Source: Longimicrobium sp. (GTDB lineage: Bacteria; Gemmatimonadota; Gemmatimonadetes; Longimicrobiales; Longimicrobiaceae). Taken from it: 64,000 nt of DNA. Where the stretch lies: assembly GCF_036388275.1 (NCBI RefSeq), contig NZ_DASVSF010000055.1, forward strand, positions 37,426 to 101,425, written 5' to 3'. Position 1 is the first letter of the stretch. Each line of letters starts with the position of its first letter. This document shows, one piece after another, positions 51,515-58,390 of the stretch. The translations under genes were made by a program, and so were the position numbers. Under the pieces are notes generated by a model. That model was not told where the DNA came from. It saw nothing but the letters and a program-made list of their open reading frames with translations, and made no database searches.

Positions 51515-51937
51515 ATGATGATCAGGAGAGAAACGGGCAAGATCTATCTGCCGGAATCCGAGTGCCCGATCGGCCCGGAATTAACACGAGAAAGCTTTTT
51601 AGTGTCCTCTTTGTCCCAAGGCGCGAAGATAGGGGTGCAGAATGAGCCTTGGTGTTCGTATTGCCTTGCTCCTGTCGGAGTGGCGGGTACACGGTTTTAC
51701 ATCATGCTGTACTTTCATTCACAAAAACTGGAGCGCGTGACCTTGACTGATGCACATCCGCGCTTTGGCACTTCTTGGGCCGATGTGACGGAGGAAAAGA
51801 TGACGCAGCAGAAAGAGCAGAATGACACATGGCTTAAAGTATGGAATCTACTTCCAGCCCTTTATTCCTGGGGGCGTGTGGAGAACTCGGTAGACCTACA
51901 TAACATGGAAAGCAGCATCATTTTCAGCTATAGATAA
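51515..51937 (+). CDS. Hypothetical protein, immunity-like, AT-rich
   Basis: About 140 residues: MMIRRETGKIYLPESECPIG, PELTRESFLVSSLSQGAKIG, VQNEPWCSYCLAP, FYIMLYFHSQKLERVTL and a helical C-terminus. It is visibly AT-richer than the surrounding chromosome, so likely acquired. The in-frame ATG at 51461, 6 nt after the previous gene, is an alternative start; I prefer 51515, where the protein-like pattern begins. The pairing with the previous gene suggests an immunity or defence-accessory cassette, but no partner toxin is present. Confidence 0.6.
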   Translation: MMIRRETGKIYLPESECPIGPELTRESFLVSSLSQGAKIGVQNEPWCSYCLAPVGVAGTRFYIMLYFHSQKLERVTLTDAHPRFGTSWADVTEEKMTQQKEQNDTWLKVWNLLPALYSWGRVENSVDLHNMESSIIFSYR

Positions 51938-51941
51938 AGTC

Positions 51942-52187
51942 ATCTTCTACGGACTTGGATGGTTCGTCCGCCCGACCCAGGGCGACGCGAACTGGTGGCA
52001 CGGGGGATAGCTGCCCGGCACGACGGCCATGCTCGTGCGCTCGTATGACAACTTTTCGATGGTTGGGCTGTTCAACGCCCGCTCCTTGACGCCCAACTCC
52101 GAGCCCGCGCTGGAGGCCGCGCTATGGAGTGCGCTTGCCGGCGTTACGTCGATTCCGGCGCACGACCTGTTTTCGACCTTCCAATGA
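51942..52187 (+). pseudogene. C-terminal remnant of a beta-lactamase-fold serine hydrolase
   Basis: Translation in the frame from 51942 reads IFYGLGWFVRPTQGDANWWH, then GG, a TAG stop at 52008-52010, then LPGTTAMLVRSYDNFSMVGL and FNARSLTPNSEPALEAALWS, ending FSTFQ. YGLGW and the WxHGG(S)LPG(T) motif are the C-terminal box of class C beta-lactamase/esterase-like proteins. The start and the SxxK region are gone and the gene carries a nonsense codon (Ser to stop). Confidence 0.75.
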
Positions 52188-53094
52188 CCTGAGACGCAGG
52201 AGGCGTCCGGGGCCTGACCAGGTTCATCTGACGAGCACAAACACTCTCGATCACAGCGGGTGCCGGCTCGCCTATGAAGTGGTGGGCGAAGGTCCGCCCG
52301 TACTCTTCATCCAGGGCGTCGGCGTGCACGGCGGCGGCTGGTCACCCCAGGTCGAGGCGCTCTCGTCCGGGTTCCGCTGCCTCTCCTTCGACAACCGGGG
52401 CATGGGAGCCAGCCAGCCTCTCACACTGCCGCTCACGGTCGAGCAGATGGCGGACGATGCGCGGGCACTCCTCGCCTGCCAGGGGTGGGACTCCGCCCAC
52501 GTGGTCGGGCACTCCCTGGGCGGGCCGGTCGCACTGGAGCTGGCACTCTCGGCGCCGGAGCGGGTGCGCAGCCTTTCGCTCCTCTGCACCGTGGCCCGCG
52601 GGCGCGATGCCACCCGGCTCTCACGGCGAATGCTGTGGCTGGGGCTTCGCTCCTCGGTCGGCACGCGGCGGATGCGACGGCGTGCGTTCCTGGAGATCGT
52701 CATGCCGCCGGGGGCTGTCGTCGCGAGCGAGGCGGAGGAGTTGGCGGCGCGCCTGGAACCGCTCTTCGGGCACGACCTGGCGGATCAGCCGCCCGTGGCG
52801 ATGCGGCAGCTGCGGGCACTGCGCGCGTATAATGCGAGTACGAGGCTGGGCAGGCTGGCACGAGTGGCGACACTGGTCGTCAGCGCCACGCACGACCCAA
52901 TCGCACCGCCGCGGTACGGACGGGCGCTGGCGGAAGGGGTGCCGGGCGCCCGATTCGTCGAGGTGAGCGATGCCTCGCACGGAGTGACGATCCAGCATGC
53001 CGAGCAGATCAATACCCTGCTGAGGGAGCACCTCACGCGAGCAGAGGCGCAGCGTCACTCCGGAGCCGGGAGGCTTGCGAACCACGCCCGATAG
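52129..53094 (+). CDS. Alpha/beta hydrolase
   Basis: The protein from about residue 34 on (TSTNTLDHSGCRLAYEVVGE) is a typical alpha/beta hydrolase: FIQGVGVHGGGWSPQVEAL (oxyanion loop), VVGHSLGGPVALELAL (nucleophile Ser), VVSATHDPIAPPRYG (acid Asp) and VSDASHGVTIQHAE (His). The first ~33 residues overlap the beta-lactamase remnant in another frame and are not family-like; the real start may be CTG at 52228, with an AGGAGG site at 52198-52203. The last 40 nt overlap the converging gene at 53055. Confidence 0.8.
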   Translation: MRLPALRRFRRTTCFRPSNDLRRRRRPGPDQVHLTSTNTLDHSGCRLAYEVVGEGPPVLFIQGVGVHGGGWSPQVEALSSGFRCLSFDNRGMGASQPLTLPLTVEQMADDARALLACQGWDSAHVVGHSLGGPVALELALSAPERVRSLSLLCTVARGRDATRLSRRMLWLGLRSSVGTRRMRRRAFLEIVMPPGAVVASEAEELAARLEPLFGHDLADQPPVAMRQLRALRAYNASTRLGRLARVATLVVSATHDPIAPPRYGRALAEGVPGARFVEVSDASHGVTIQHAEQINTLLREHLTRAEAQRHSGAGRLANHAR

Positions 53095-53438
53095 GGGGTG
53101 TTCCTCGCCAGGTGCCGGTTGTAATCGGGGGCTCCGTCCGTCCACCAGACCGCCCCTCGCTCTCCCAGGGCGACTTTCGCCCGGTTCACCGCGGCGCGAG
53201 CCAGGCGCACAACCTCCTCGTCTTCCGCGCGCTTCGCCCTTCCCACCGCGGCACGCGCCTGCATCAGCTCCCGCGTGAGCTGCCCGCGCTCGTCCTGGTT
53301 CAACCCTGGGTTGGTACAGCGCCAGAGACGGCCCCGCACCACGAAGTATCTTCCATCGGGGGTGACCGGGTAGCGCATCCGCACCGTGTCCCGTAAGCTG
53401 AGCTCAGGCGTCTCCGGCGGGCCGTCAGCAGGGTTCAT
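53055..53438 (-). CDS. Conserved hypothetical protein (YPVTPDGRYFVVRGRLWR family)
   Basis: A 127-residue basic protein: RYPVTPDGRYFVVRGRLWRC near residue 22, then helical RELMQARAAVGRAKR and ARAAVNRAKVALGERGAVWW, ending DGAPDYNRHLARNTPYRAWF. I recall this small family mostly from Proteobacteria. The initiator is the ATG at 53438; the frame continues upstream but without family likeness. Role unknown. It converges on the hydrolase gene with a 40-nt overlap, itself a sign that the two were brought together. Confidence 0.75.
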   Translation of the reverse strand: MNPADGPPETPELSLRDTVRMRYPVTPDGRYFVVRGRLWRCTNPGLNQDERGQLTRELMQARAAVGRAKRAEDEEVVRLARAAVNRAKVALGERGAVWWTDGAPDYNRHLARNTPYRAWFASLPAPE

Positions 53439-53706
53439 TCCCCGCGTGGTGCTCCGCAAGGTGGCGGCGAGTGACTGAGGGAGGAATTCGCGGCCGCGGG
53501 CACTCCGCCACGCGCCAAGTTCGGCACACGCTAAGTCCCTGCAGGGCCAGATCTTCGATGAGGGTCGCTCGGACGCGCGAGTTGCACTCCACCGGAAGCA
53601 TCGCCCGCCAGCCCACCGAACTCGGCAGCGGACGGCCAGCGCGGGCACTGGTAATTTCAGGCATCCTTCCGCAGCTAAAGTGAGATTGCGAGGCGAGCGA
53701 TAGACG

Positions 53707-53814
53707 ATGGCCGCTGATCTGATTGCCGAAATCGAAATCGACGCCGAGGGACGGCTGCACGTGACACCGGGATCGGTGGCCTTTCCGCTCGTTTGGCGTG
53801 AGGCGATGGGGTGA
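53707..53814 (+). CDS. Short leading part of a split small protein
   Basis: A 35-residue frame: MAADLIAEIEIDAEGRLHVT, then PGSVAFPLVWREAMG. It ends in GGGGTGA, where the stop overlaps the GTG of the next frame. The two frames read as one protein if one extra G were in the run of four G, so this is probably the 5' half of a frameshifted gene, or a translationally coupled pair. Confidence 0.55.
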   Translation: MAADLIAEIEIDAEGRLHVTPGSVAFPLVWREAMG

Positions 53815-54029
53815 ATTGGGATCCGGTCCGGCGAACCCTTCACTCGCCTCCTCCGCGCGAGTGGACCCACGCCCGCTGGTTCGGCCAGATTCTGGCCGCA
53901 GCCCAGGAGCAGGGGTGCAAACTTCACATTTCGGGCGCCACGCGCTGGACGAACGTGCCGCAACCCCTCAGAAAAGAGATTGGGCTCGTTGCTTCCGGGA
54001 TCATCAACGGCAACAGCATCCTCGCGTAA
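53811..54029 (+). CDS. Small protein, second part of the split frame
   Basis: A 72-residue frame: MNWDPVRRTLHSPPPREWTH, ARWFGQILAAAQEQGCKLHI, SGATRWTNVPQPLRKEIGLV. Joined to the previous frame it would give a ~107-residue protein of the kind seen in gene-cassette arrays (acidic strand, WDxxRRTLxSPxPREW, amphipathic helix). Its last ~9 codons (IINGNSILA) are the same as DnaE2 IINGNGILA, so the 3' end is fused to a dnaE2 fragment. Confidence 0.55.
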   Translation: MNWDPVRRTLHSPPPREWTHARWFGQILAAAQEQGCKLHISGATRWTNVPQPLRKEIGLVASGIINGNSILA

Positions 54030-54045
54030 TCCTGAAGGCGACGAG
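53998..54045 (+). pseudogene. Tiny dnaE2 3' fragment (copy 4)
   Basis: GGATCATCAACGGCAACAGC and ATCCTCGCG match dnaE2 codons for IINGNGILA, then after an internal deletion CCTGAAGGC resumes dnaE2 at LKA. Two matching blocks in the right order make chance less likely, but the total is short. Confidence 0.5.
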
Positions 54046-54191
54046 TGATCTCAGCGCCGCGAATCATGGTCTCCCATCTTCTTGACTGGCGCTGTCCAGC
54101 AGGGCAGCTTTGGCGAGCGCGGCCTTCGGAGCGGCCCAATTGGGCGACGGTAAGCAGTATCGAAGCTCCCTCACCTCTGACCTCCCATCCT

Positions 54192-54677
54192 ATGCGCCTC
54201 ACAGCCATCCTGACGTCCCTCCTCGTGATCGCGCTCGCCGGCGAATCGCAGGCGCAGGCCACGCCGGCGCCCCGCCCCGAGCTCCCCTCGGTGGAACTGT
54301 CGCCGGAGCTGGATCGCGTGCTCCGCGATTACGAATCTGCCTGGCGGCGCGGCGACGCAGCGGGCCTGGCCGCGCTCTTCGCCGAAGACGGCTTCGTCCT
54401 GCAGGGCGGGCGCGCGCCCATCCGCGGGCGGGCCGCGATCGAGGCGGCGTACGCCGGTCAGGCGGGCGGGCCGCTCCGCCTGCGGGCGCTCGCGGCCGCG
54501 ACGGCGGACACGGTGGGCTACATCATCGGCGCGTACGGCTACGGCGATGCGCCGGGTGACCAGGGCAAGTTCACGCTGACCCTCCGCCGGGGGCCAGACG
54601 GGCGGTGGCTCATCTTCTCGGACATGGATAACTCGAGCCGGCCGGCGCGCCAGGGTGGCGCCGCGCCGCCGTCCTGA
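54192..54677 (+). CDS. Secreted DUF4440/SnoaL-like protein
   Basis: A 161-residue protein with a signal peptide (MRLTAILTSLLVIALAGESQAQ, cut after about 22; written in part). The mature domain is NTF2-like: VLRDYESAWRRGDAAGLAAL, FAEDGFVLQGGRAPIRGRAA, then GKFTLTLRRGPDGRWLIFSDM. This is the SnoaL/DUF4440 pattern of small ligand-binding or steroid-isomerase-like proteins. The ATG at 54192 begins the signal peptide; the frame opens earlier. Confidence 0.82.
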   Translation: MRLTAILTSLLVIALAGESQAQATPAPRPELPSVELSPELDRVLRDYESAWRRGDAAGLAALFAEDGFVLQGGRAPIRGRAAIEAAYAGQAGGPLRLRALAAATADTVGYIIGAYGYGDAPGDQGKFTLTLRRGPDGRWLIFSDMDNSSRPARQGGAAPPS

Positions 54678-54777
54678 CGAATCGATGCCACTGCCAGGAG
54701 GCGCGCACCCGATGCTACGGCATGCGATTCTGTTCACTCAGCAACAAGCTGGACCATTAACCTTAACGAGGATGTTC

Positions 54778-55275
54778 ATGCGCCTCCCGCCTGTAGTTCT
54801 ACTGATTGGGCTCACCGCATGCGCGTCGAGCGGAGCTTCATCGCACGAGGATGCTCCGGTCGTCGCCTGCCAGGTGCCAGTTGCTTCCTCGCCGCAGACC
54901 TGGCGTCAAATCACGGCGGAGGGTTTTACCTTCTGCGTGCCCTCCACCTGGCGTCAGAGTGGCGCGAACACCTTCAGGGGGGAGGGGGGCTGGATTCGCT
55001 GGGGAGTGGGACAGTACCGGCCAACCGCCATTGCCACCACGACGGTGAATGTTCCGGCGGGTCAGCTGCCACTTTCCGCGGGCCGCCAGAATCGCTTCTC
55101 TGAATCGATTGGGGGCAGCATCGCAGAACTATGGGACAACGAGCTGGAGGGCACGCTGTACACCGGTGCCCAGTGGACGCGTCCTTCGGTCTATCTGCTC
55201 GGCCAATCGACGAGCCAGGCTGTGCGCTTGCAACAGCTCCAGGTTTACCGCACCGTGCGCTTTACCATGAAATAG
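54778..55275 (+). CDS. Lipoprotein of unknown function
   Basis: A 165-residue lipoprotein: MRLPPVVLLIGLTAC with the lipidated Cys at 15. The mature part has TWRQITAEGFTFCVPSTWRQ, WIRWGVGQYRPTAIATTTV and a C-terminal strand pair VRLQQLQVYRTVRFTM, resembling a PsbP/DUF1795-like domain. AACGAGG lies 6 nt before this ATG; the ATG two codons upstream (54772) is less well spaced. Confidence 0.72.
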   Translation: MRLPPVVLLIGLTACASSGASSHEDAPVVACQVPVASSPQTWRQITAEGFTFCVPSTWRQSGANTFRGEGGWIRWGVGQYRPTAIATTTVNVPAGQLPLSAGRQNRFSESIGGSIAELWDNELEGTLYTGAQWTRPSVYLLGQSTSQAVRLQQLQVYRTVRFTMK

Positions 55276-55530
55276 GTTTTTCCGGGCGCCGCACGCAGGC
55301 ACATATCCATCCACGATATCGGTCGGGTCAGATTCAGCCGCACCGGGCTGCGCTCGCGTCAGTGAATGAGCAGTAGCCACTCCTGGCATCCACGTTTAGC
55401 GAGTTGAAGCTCACCGGCGAAGCTTAGGACAGTGCGGAACCACAGACTCATACCAAGATGCTTGCGCAATTCATTTATGGACACTATATAGGTTGATGCG
55501 TGCCGCCAACACTTTATCAAGGATCGAATC

Positions 55531-55722
55531 ATGTCGAACGGAAACACGCCCCCTCCCGGTTCCTACCAGCAGACCAGCCAGAACGTCGTGTTCACCCCCG
55601 ACGGGGGTGGAGGTGGAACGCTGACCGCGCTCTGCCAGAAGATCGACGGTAGCTGGGTACAAAGCACGCTGAAGTACGACGTTGCCAACTGCAACGGGGT
55701 GCTCACCTACGGCGGGTGCTGA
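55531..55722 (+). CDS. Short cyanovirin-N-homology (CVNH) lectin-like protein
   Basis: A 63-residue protein: PPGSYQQTSQNVVFTPD, then GGTLTALCQKIDGSWVQSTL, KYDVANCNGVLTYGGC. The order GSYQQT, LTALCQ, GxWVxSTLxY and CNGxL is the CVNH repeat, a mannose-binding lectin fold. A full CVNH domain is about 100 residues with two repeats; this is a little over one. There is no signal peptide. It may be a degenerate or half-domain relic, or a small dimeric lectin. Confidence 0.65.
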   Translation: MSNGNTPPPGSYQQTSQNVVFTPDGGGGGTLTALCQKIDGSWVQSTLKYDVANCNGVLTYGGC

Positions 55723-55922
55723 CATCCCACGACTCTGCAGCACCACATGTCCTTCGGCCCGCGGGGATCGGCACGCCCCCGCGGGCTCATTGGTATTCGC
55801 CATTCCTGCCGCACGGGCAGCGGCCCAAGGGTGAGAGAAAGCGCACGGCCCCGCAGCGATCTCGCCACGGGGGCAGATCGCGTGGAGCGACGATTCGCGC
55901 CAGATCGTTCCTCACCGAACGA

Positions 55923-56207
55923 TCACTGATGCGCGTGCGCCTCTGGCGATTGTTCCTGCGCCTCGATTTCTCTCAATAGCGCCTGGCAAGCGGCGATGAT
56001 CCGGGCGTCCTCTTCTGGCGACGACGACGACTTGATTTCAGGGTGCCCTTGGGCGACGCGTTCGGCGTGTCGCTTCATCATGTGGGCAGACATCTTGTGA
56101 GGATCATTGTCGAACTCCTCCCACATCTGGCGGCGAATCTCCCAGATCTCCTCAATGGTGGCGTCAATCTCTTCAGTCCACTCGAAGCCGCAGTCCGGGT
56201 CGATCAT
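55923..56207 (-). CDS. Putative antitoxin without a complete toxin (cassette C)
   Basis: A 94-residue relative of the cassette A antitoxin: MIDPDCGFEWTEEIDATIEE, IWEIRRQMWEEFDNDPHKMS, then a Ser-rich and Glu/Gln-rich tail. Just upstream on the minus strand, at about 56204-56243, the codons for LVTSRDLLWRER and a TGA overlapping the ATG are preserved, which is the 3' end of a PIN toxin of the cassette A type. The rest of that toxin has been deleted. Confidence 0.68.
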   Translation of the reverse strand: MIDPDCGFEWTEEIDATIEEIWEIRRQMWEEFDNDPHKMSAHMMKRHAERVAQGHPEIKSSSSPEEDARIIAACQALLREIEAQEQSPEAHAHQ

Positions 56208-56235
56208 CGTTCCCTCCAGAGCAGGTCACGCGAAG

Positions 56236-56523
56236 TTACAAGTTCAACCCGGGCGATCGGTGACGTGCACGCGTAGTCCGCGAGCGGCGCAGCCCTTTTC
56301 CTGGTGTTGATATCCGCGCCCTGGGAAACCGCGGACCGTAGATCACGCGCCTTCCGGATTGCCGCTCCAGCGCCATGTAGTGGTGGCCCATCTTGAGCGG
56401 ATCATGATCGAACCGCTCCCATATCTTCCGGCGGACCTCCCAGATCTCTTCGATGATCGCGTCTATCTCGTCGTCCCATTCAAGGATGGCGTCGAAATCT
56501 TCGGCGTCGAAAGCATCGCTCAT
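56236..56523 (-). CDS. Putative antitoxin (cassette B)
   Basis: A 95-residue protein: MSDAFDAEDFDAILEWDDEI, DAIIEEIWEVRRKIWERFDH, DPLKMGHHYMALERQSGRRV. The core EIDAxIEEIxEVRRKxW and FDxDPxKM is that of the other two antitoxins. The C-terminal ~25 residues (from about PRARIST) end inside the relic of the cassette C toxin, so the tail is probably altered by the deletion junction. The ATG overlaps the toxin B stop by 4 nt. Confidence 0.68.
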   Translation of the reverse strand: MSDAFDAEDFDAILEWDDEIDAIIEEIWEVRRKIWERFDHDPLKMGHHYMALERQSGRRVIYGPRFPRARISTPGKGLRRSRTTRARHRSPGLNL

Positions 56524-56999
56524 GGTTCCCTCCGGAGGAGAGCCTGTGGAGTCACGAGCCGGGGTACGTAGAGCCCCAGGGACAGATTGATCCGTTCCAC
56601 GCGCCCAGCCTTGCTGGGGTTTGCCAGGTGCTTGCAGTTCCACGTGAGAATGAAATCACAGTCGTGGCACGACGCAAGCGCGAGGTGATAGGCATCATAC
56701 GGCGGATACGCGGGCATCAGCTTCTGATCAACGTATATCTGCGCCGCCTCGAGCATACGGGCCGTCGATCCGAGCAGCCGAAGCGATTGGATCAATCTCA
56801 ATCGTTCTCGTGCCAGGTCCATACTCCCGGCTGCGAGCTCCTCGACCACGTACTCGCTGGTGACGAGTTCGTACCGTTCCGCGGCGCCTGCCCACCACAG
56901 GCGCGTCCAGCGGCGCCTGACCAGCACCGCTGGCGAGGTGCGCGGATCGTGGTAGAAGCTGGGGACGGTCGTTTCGACGTAGACGCGGGGCTTCGGCAT
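56520..56999 (-). CDS. PIN-domain toxin (cassette B)
   Basis: A 159-residue PIN protein: MPKPRVYVETTVPSFYHDPR (first acidic residue Glu rather than Asp), LVTSEYVVEELAAG (Glu), PPYDAYHLALASCHDCDFIL (two Asp) and TWNCKHLANPSKAGRVERIN. This is the VapC-like subgroup with a YVETxxxSxY start. It is intact, in contrast to cassette A. It is followed by an antitoxin in a 4-nt overlap. Endoribonuclease activity is inferred from the fold. Confidence 0.82.
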   Translation of the reverse strand: MPKPRVYVETTVPSFYHDPRTSPAVLVRRRWTRLWWAGAAERYELVTSEYVVEELAAGSMDLARERLRLIQSLRLLGSTARMLEAAQIYVDQKLMPAYPPYDAYHLALASCHDCDFILTWNCKHLANPSKAGRVERINLSLGLYVPRLVTPQALLRREP

Positions 57000-57096
57000 G
57001 CGGCGAAGGTAACAGCGTCCACATTGGATGCGTAACCCTGCGCTGCAAAGCGGCCACAGGCGTAGCGGAGTGTCCACCTGTGACGGGAATGGAGCA
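57000..57096. repeat. Leader region shared by two PIN toxin cassettes (copy 2)
   Basis: GCGGCGAAGGTAACAGCGTC ... GAGTGTCCACCTGTGACGGG repeats 49357-49452 with only a few substitutions. This copy marks the right edge of the accessory zone; the next gene is a chromosomal-type kinase. Confidence 0.75.
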
Positions 57097-57227
57097 TGTC
57101 ACGGCCTCGTCCCGCCGCCTTTCCCCGATGTGCAGGGTACGCCCGTTGCGTTGGAAAAATCCTGTCACGGCGCGGCCGGACGGGGATCATCCCGCCCGGG
57201 AGCCGCAACCTGTTCCAGGAAAGAGAC

Positions 57228-58310
57228 ATGGCATCTCCGGCGATTGCGCGGGCGCGCTACCAGGGGCTGGCGGCGGCGCGCAGGTGGGAGCACGAGCCGG
57301 CGCGGCCGAAGGAAAAGTTCACGCTGTCCGTGGGCGACCGCGTGGGCGAGCTGACGGTGATCGGCCACGTGGCGTGCGGGCGCATGACCGAGCTGTACCA
57401 GGTGTGGAGCAACCGCCACTGGTGCGCGCTCACGGGAAAGATCCTGCTCCCCGAGCACTGCGTGAACGGCGTGGCGCCCGTGTCGTTCCGCCGCGAGGCC
57501 GAGGTGCTCGACAAGCTCAAGCACCCCAACATCGTGCGGCTGTTCGGCAGCGGCGAGGCAGACGGGCGGGCGTTCATCCTGCTGGAGTACCTGGCCGGGC
57601 CCTCGCTGTTCGACGTGCTGGAGGGGCTCACGCAGCGCCGCCTGCAGGTGCCCGACGCCATCCGCGCCATCATGCACGTGGGCGCCGCCATCCACTACCT
57701 TCACCGCTGCGGCTACCTGTACCGCGACCTGAAGCCCGGCAACGTGCACCTGCGCGAGGGCGTGCCGGTGCTGCTGGACTTCGACGTGGTGCGCGAGATC
57801 GAGCCCATCCGCCGCCCCGCCGACCGTTTGGGGACTGCGCCGTACATGGCGCCCGAGCAGGTGCTGAAGCAGCCGCTGACCGCCGCGACCGACGTGTACG
57901 GCCTGGGGGCGCTGCTGTACGAGTGCGTCACCGGCAAGTGGCCGACCGAGGAGCCCGAGGACGAGGACGACGAGGCGTTCTGGGACGAGCTGGACGAGGA
58001 CGAGGAGACTGACGAGCGGCCGGTGGCGCGGGCCCGTCCCCCCACCGAGGGCCGCGACCTGACCACGAAGGAGCTGGAGCAGCGCTATCCGCAGATCACG
58101 CAGGCGCCCGTGCCGCCGCGCGCCCACAACTCCGGCGTGCCGCGCGACCTGGAAAAGCTGATCCTGCGCTGCCTGGCCGCCGACCCCGCCGACCGCTTTC
58201 AGACCGTCTCGGGAATGCTGGCCGCCCTCGCCCCCATGCTCAAGGGCCGCCACCGCATGTGGCCGGAGAACGCGCCCATCGAGCGCCGGGCGGATACGGC
58301 AACCCGGTAA
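57228..58310 (+). CDS. Ser/Thr protein kinase
   Basis: A 360-residue Hanks-type kinase. The Gly loop is degenerate (GHVACGRMTELYQV), the ATP lysine is K71 (LTGKILLPEH), the C-helix Glu is E90, and the catalytic loop YRDLKPGNV gives D167 and N172. The metal motif reads DFD (D184) instead of DFG; GTAPYMAPE and DVYGLGALLYECVTGKWP follow. An acidic insert (EEPEDEDDEAFWDELDED) lies in the C-lobe. There is no membrane segment or sensor domain. The ATG at 57228 follows AGGAAAGAG. Confidence 0.88.
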   Translation: MASPAIARARYQGLAAARRWEHEPARPKEKFTLSVGDRVGELTVIGHVACGRMTELYQVWSNRHWCALTGKILLPEHCVNGVAPVSFRREAEVLDKLKHPNIVRLFGSGEADGRAFILLEYLAGPSLFDVLEGLTQRRLQVPDAIRAIMHVGAAIHYLHRCGYLYRDLKPGNVHLREGVPVLLDFDVVREIEPIRRPADRLGTAPYMAPEQVLKQPLTAATDVYGLGALLYECVTGKWPTEEPEDEDDEAFWDELDEDEETDERPVARARPPTEGRDLTTKELEQRYPQITQAPVPPRAHNSGVPRDLEKLILRCLAADPADRFQTVSGMLAALAPMLKGRHRMWPENAPIERRADTATR

Positions 58311-58390
58311 CGAAGGTAACTACGGCAACCAACGTAACTACGGTCACGACCGAACCGTAGTTACCGTTCTGACCGTTGTGACCGCAGTTA
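58311..58390. repeat. R6 repeats forming a bidirectional hairpin
   Basis: Short units of the GGTAACTACGGT type repeat here. GTAACTACGGT at 58334-58344 pairs with ACCGTAGTTAC at 58354-58364. The array begins at the kinase stop (GGTAAC) and contains the stop codon of the converging flavoprotein gene. The same repeat lies at the RDD gene end at 25.1 kb. Confidence 0.75.
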
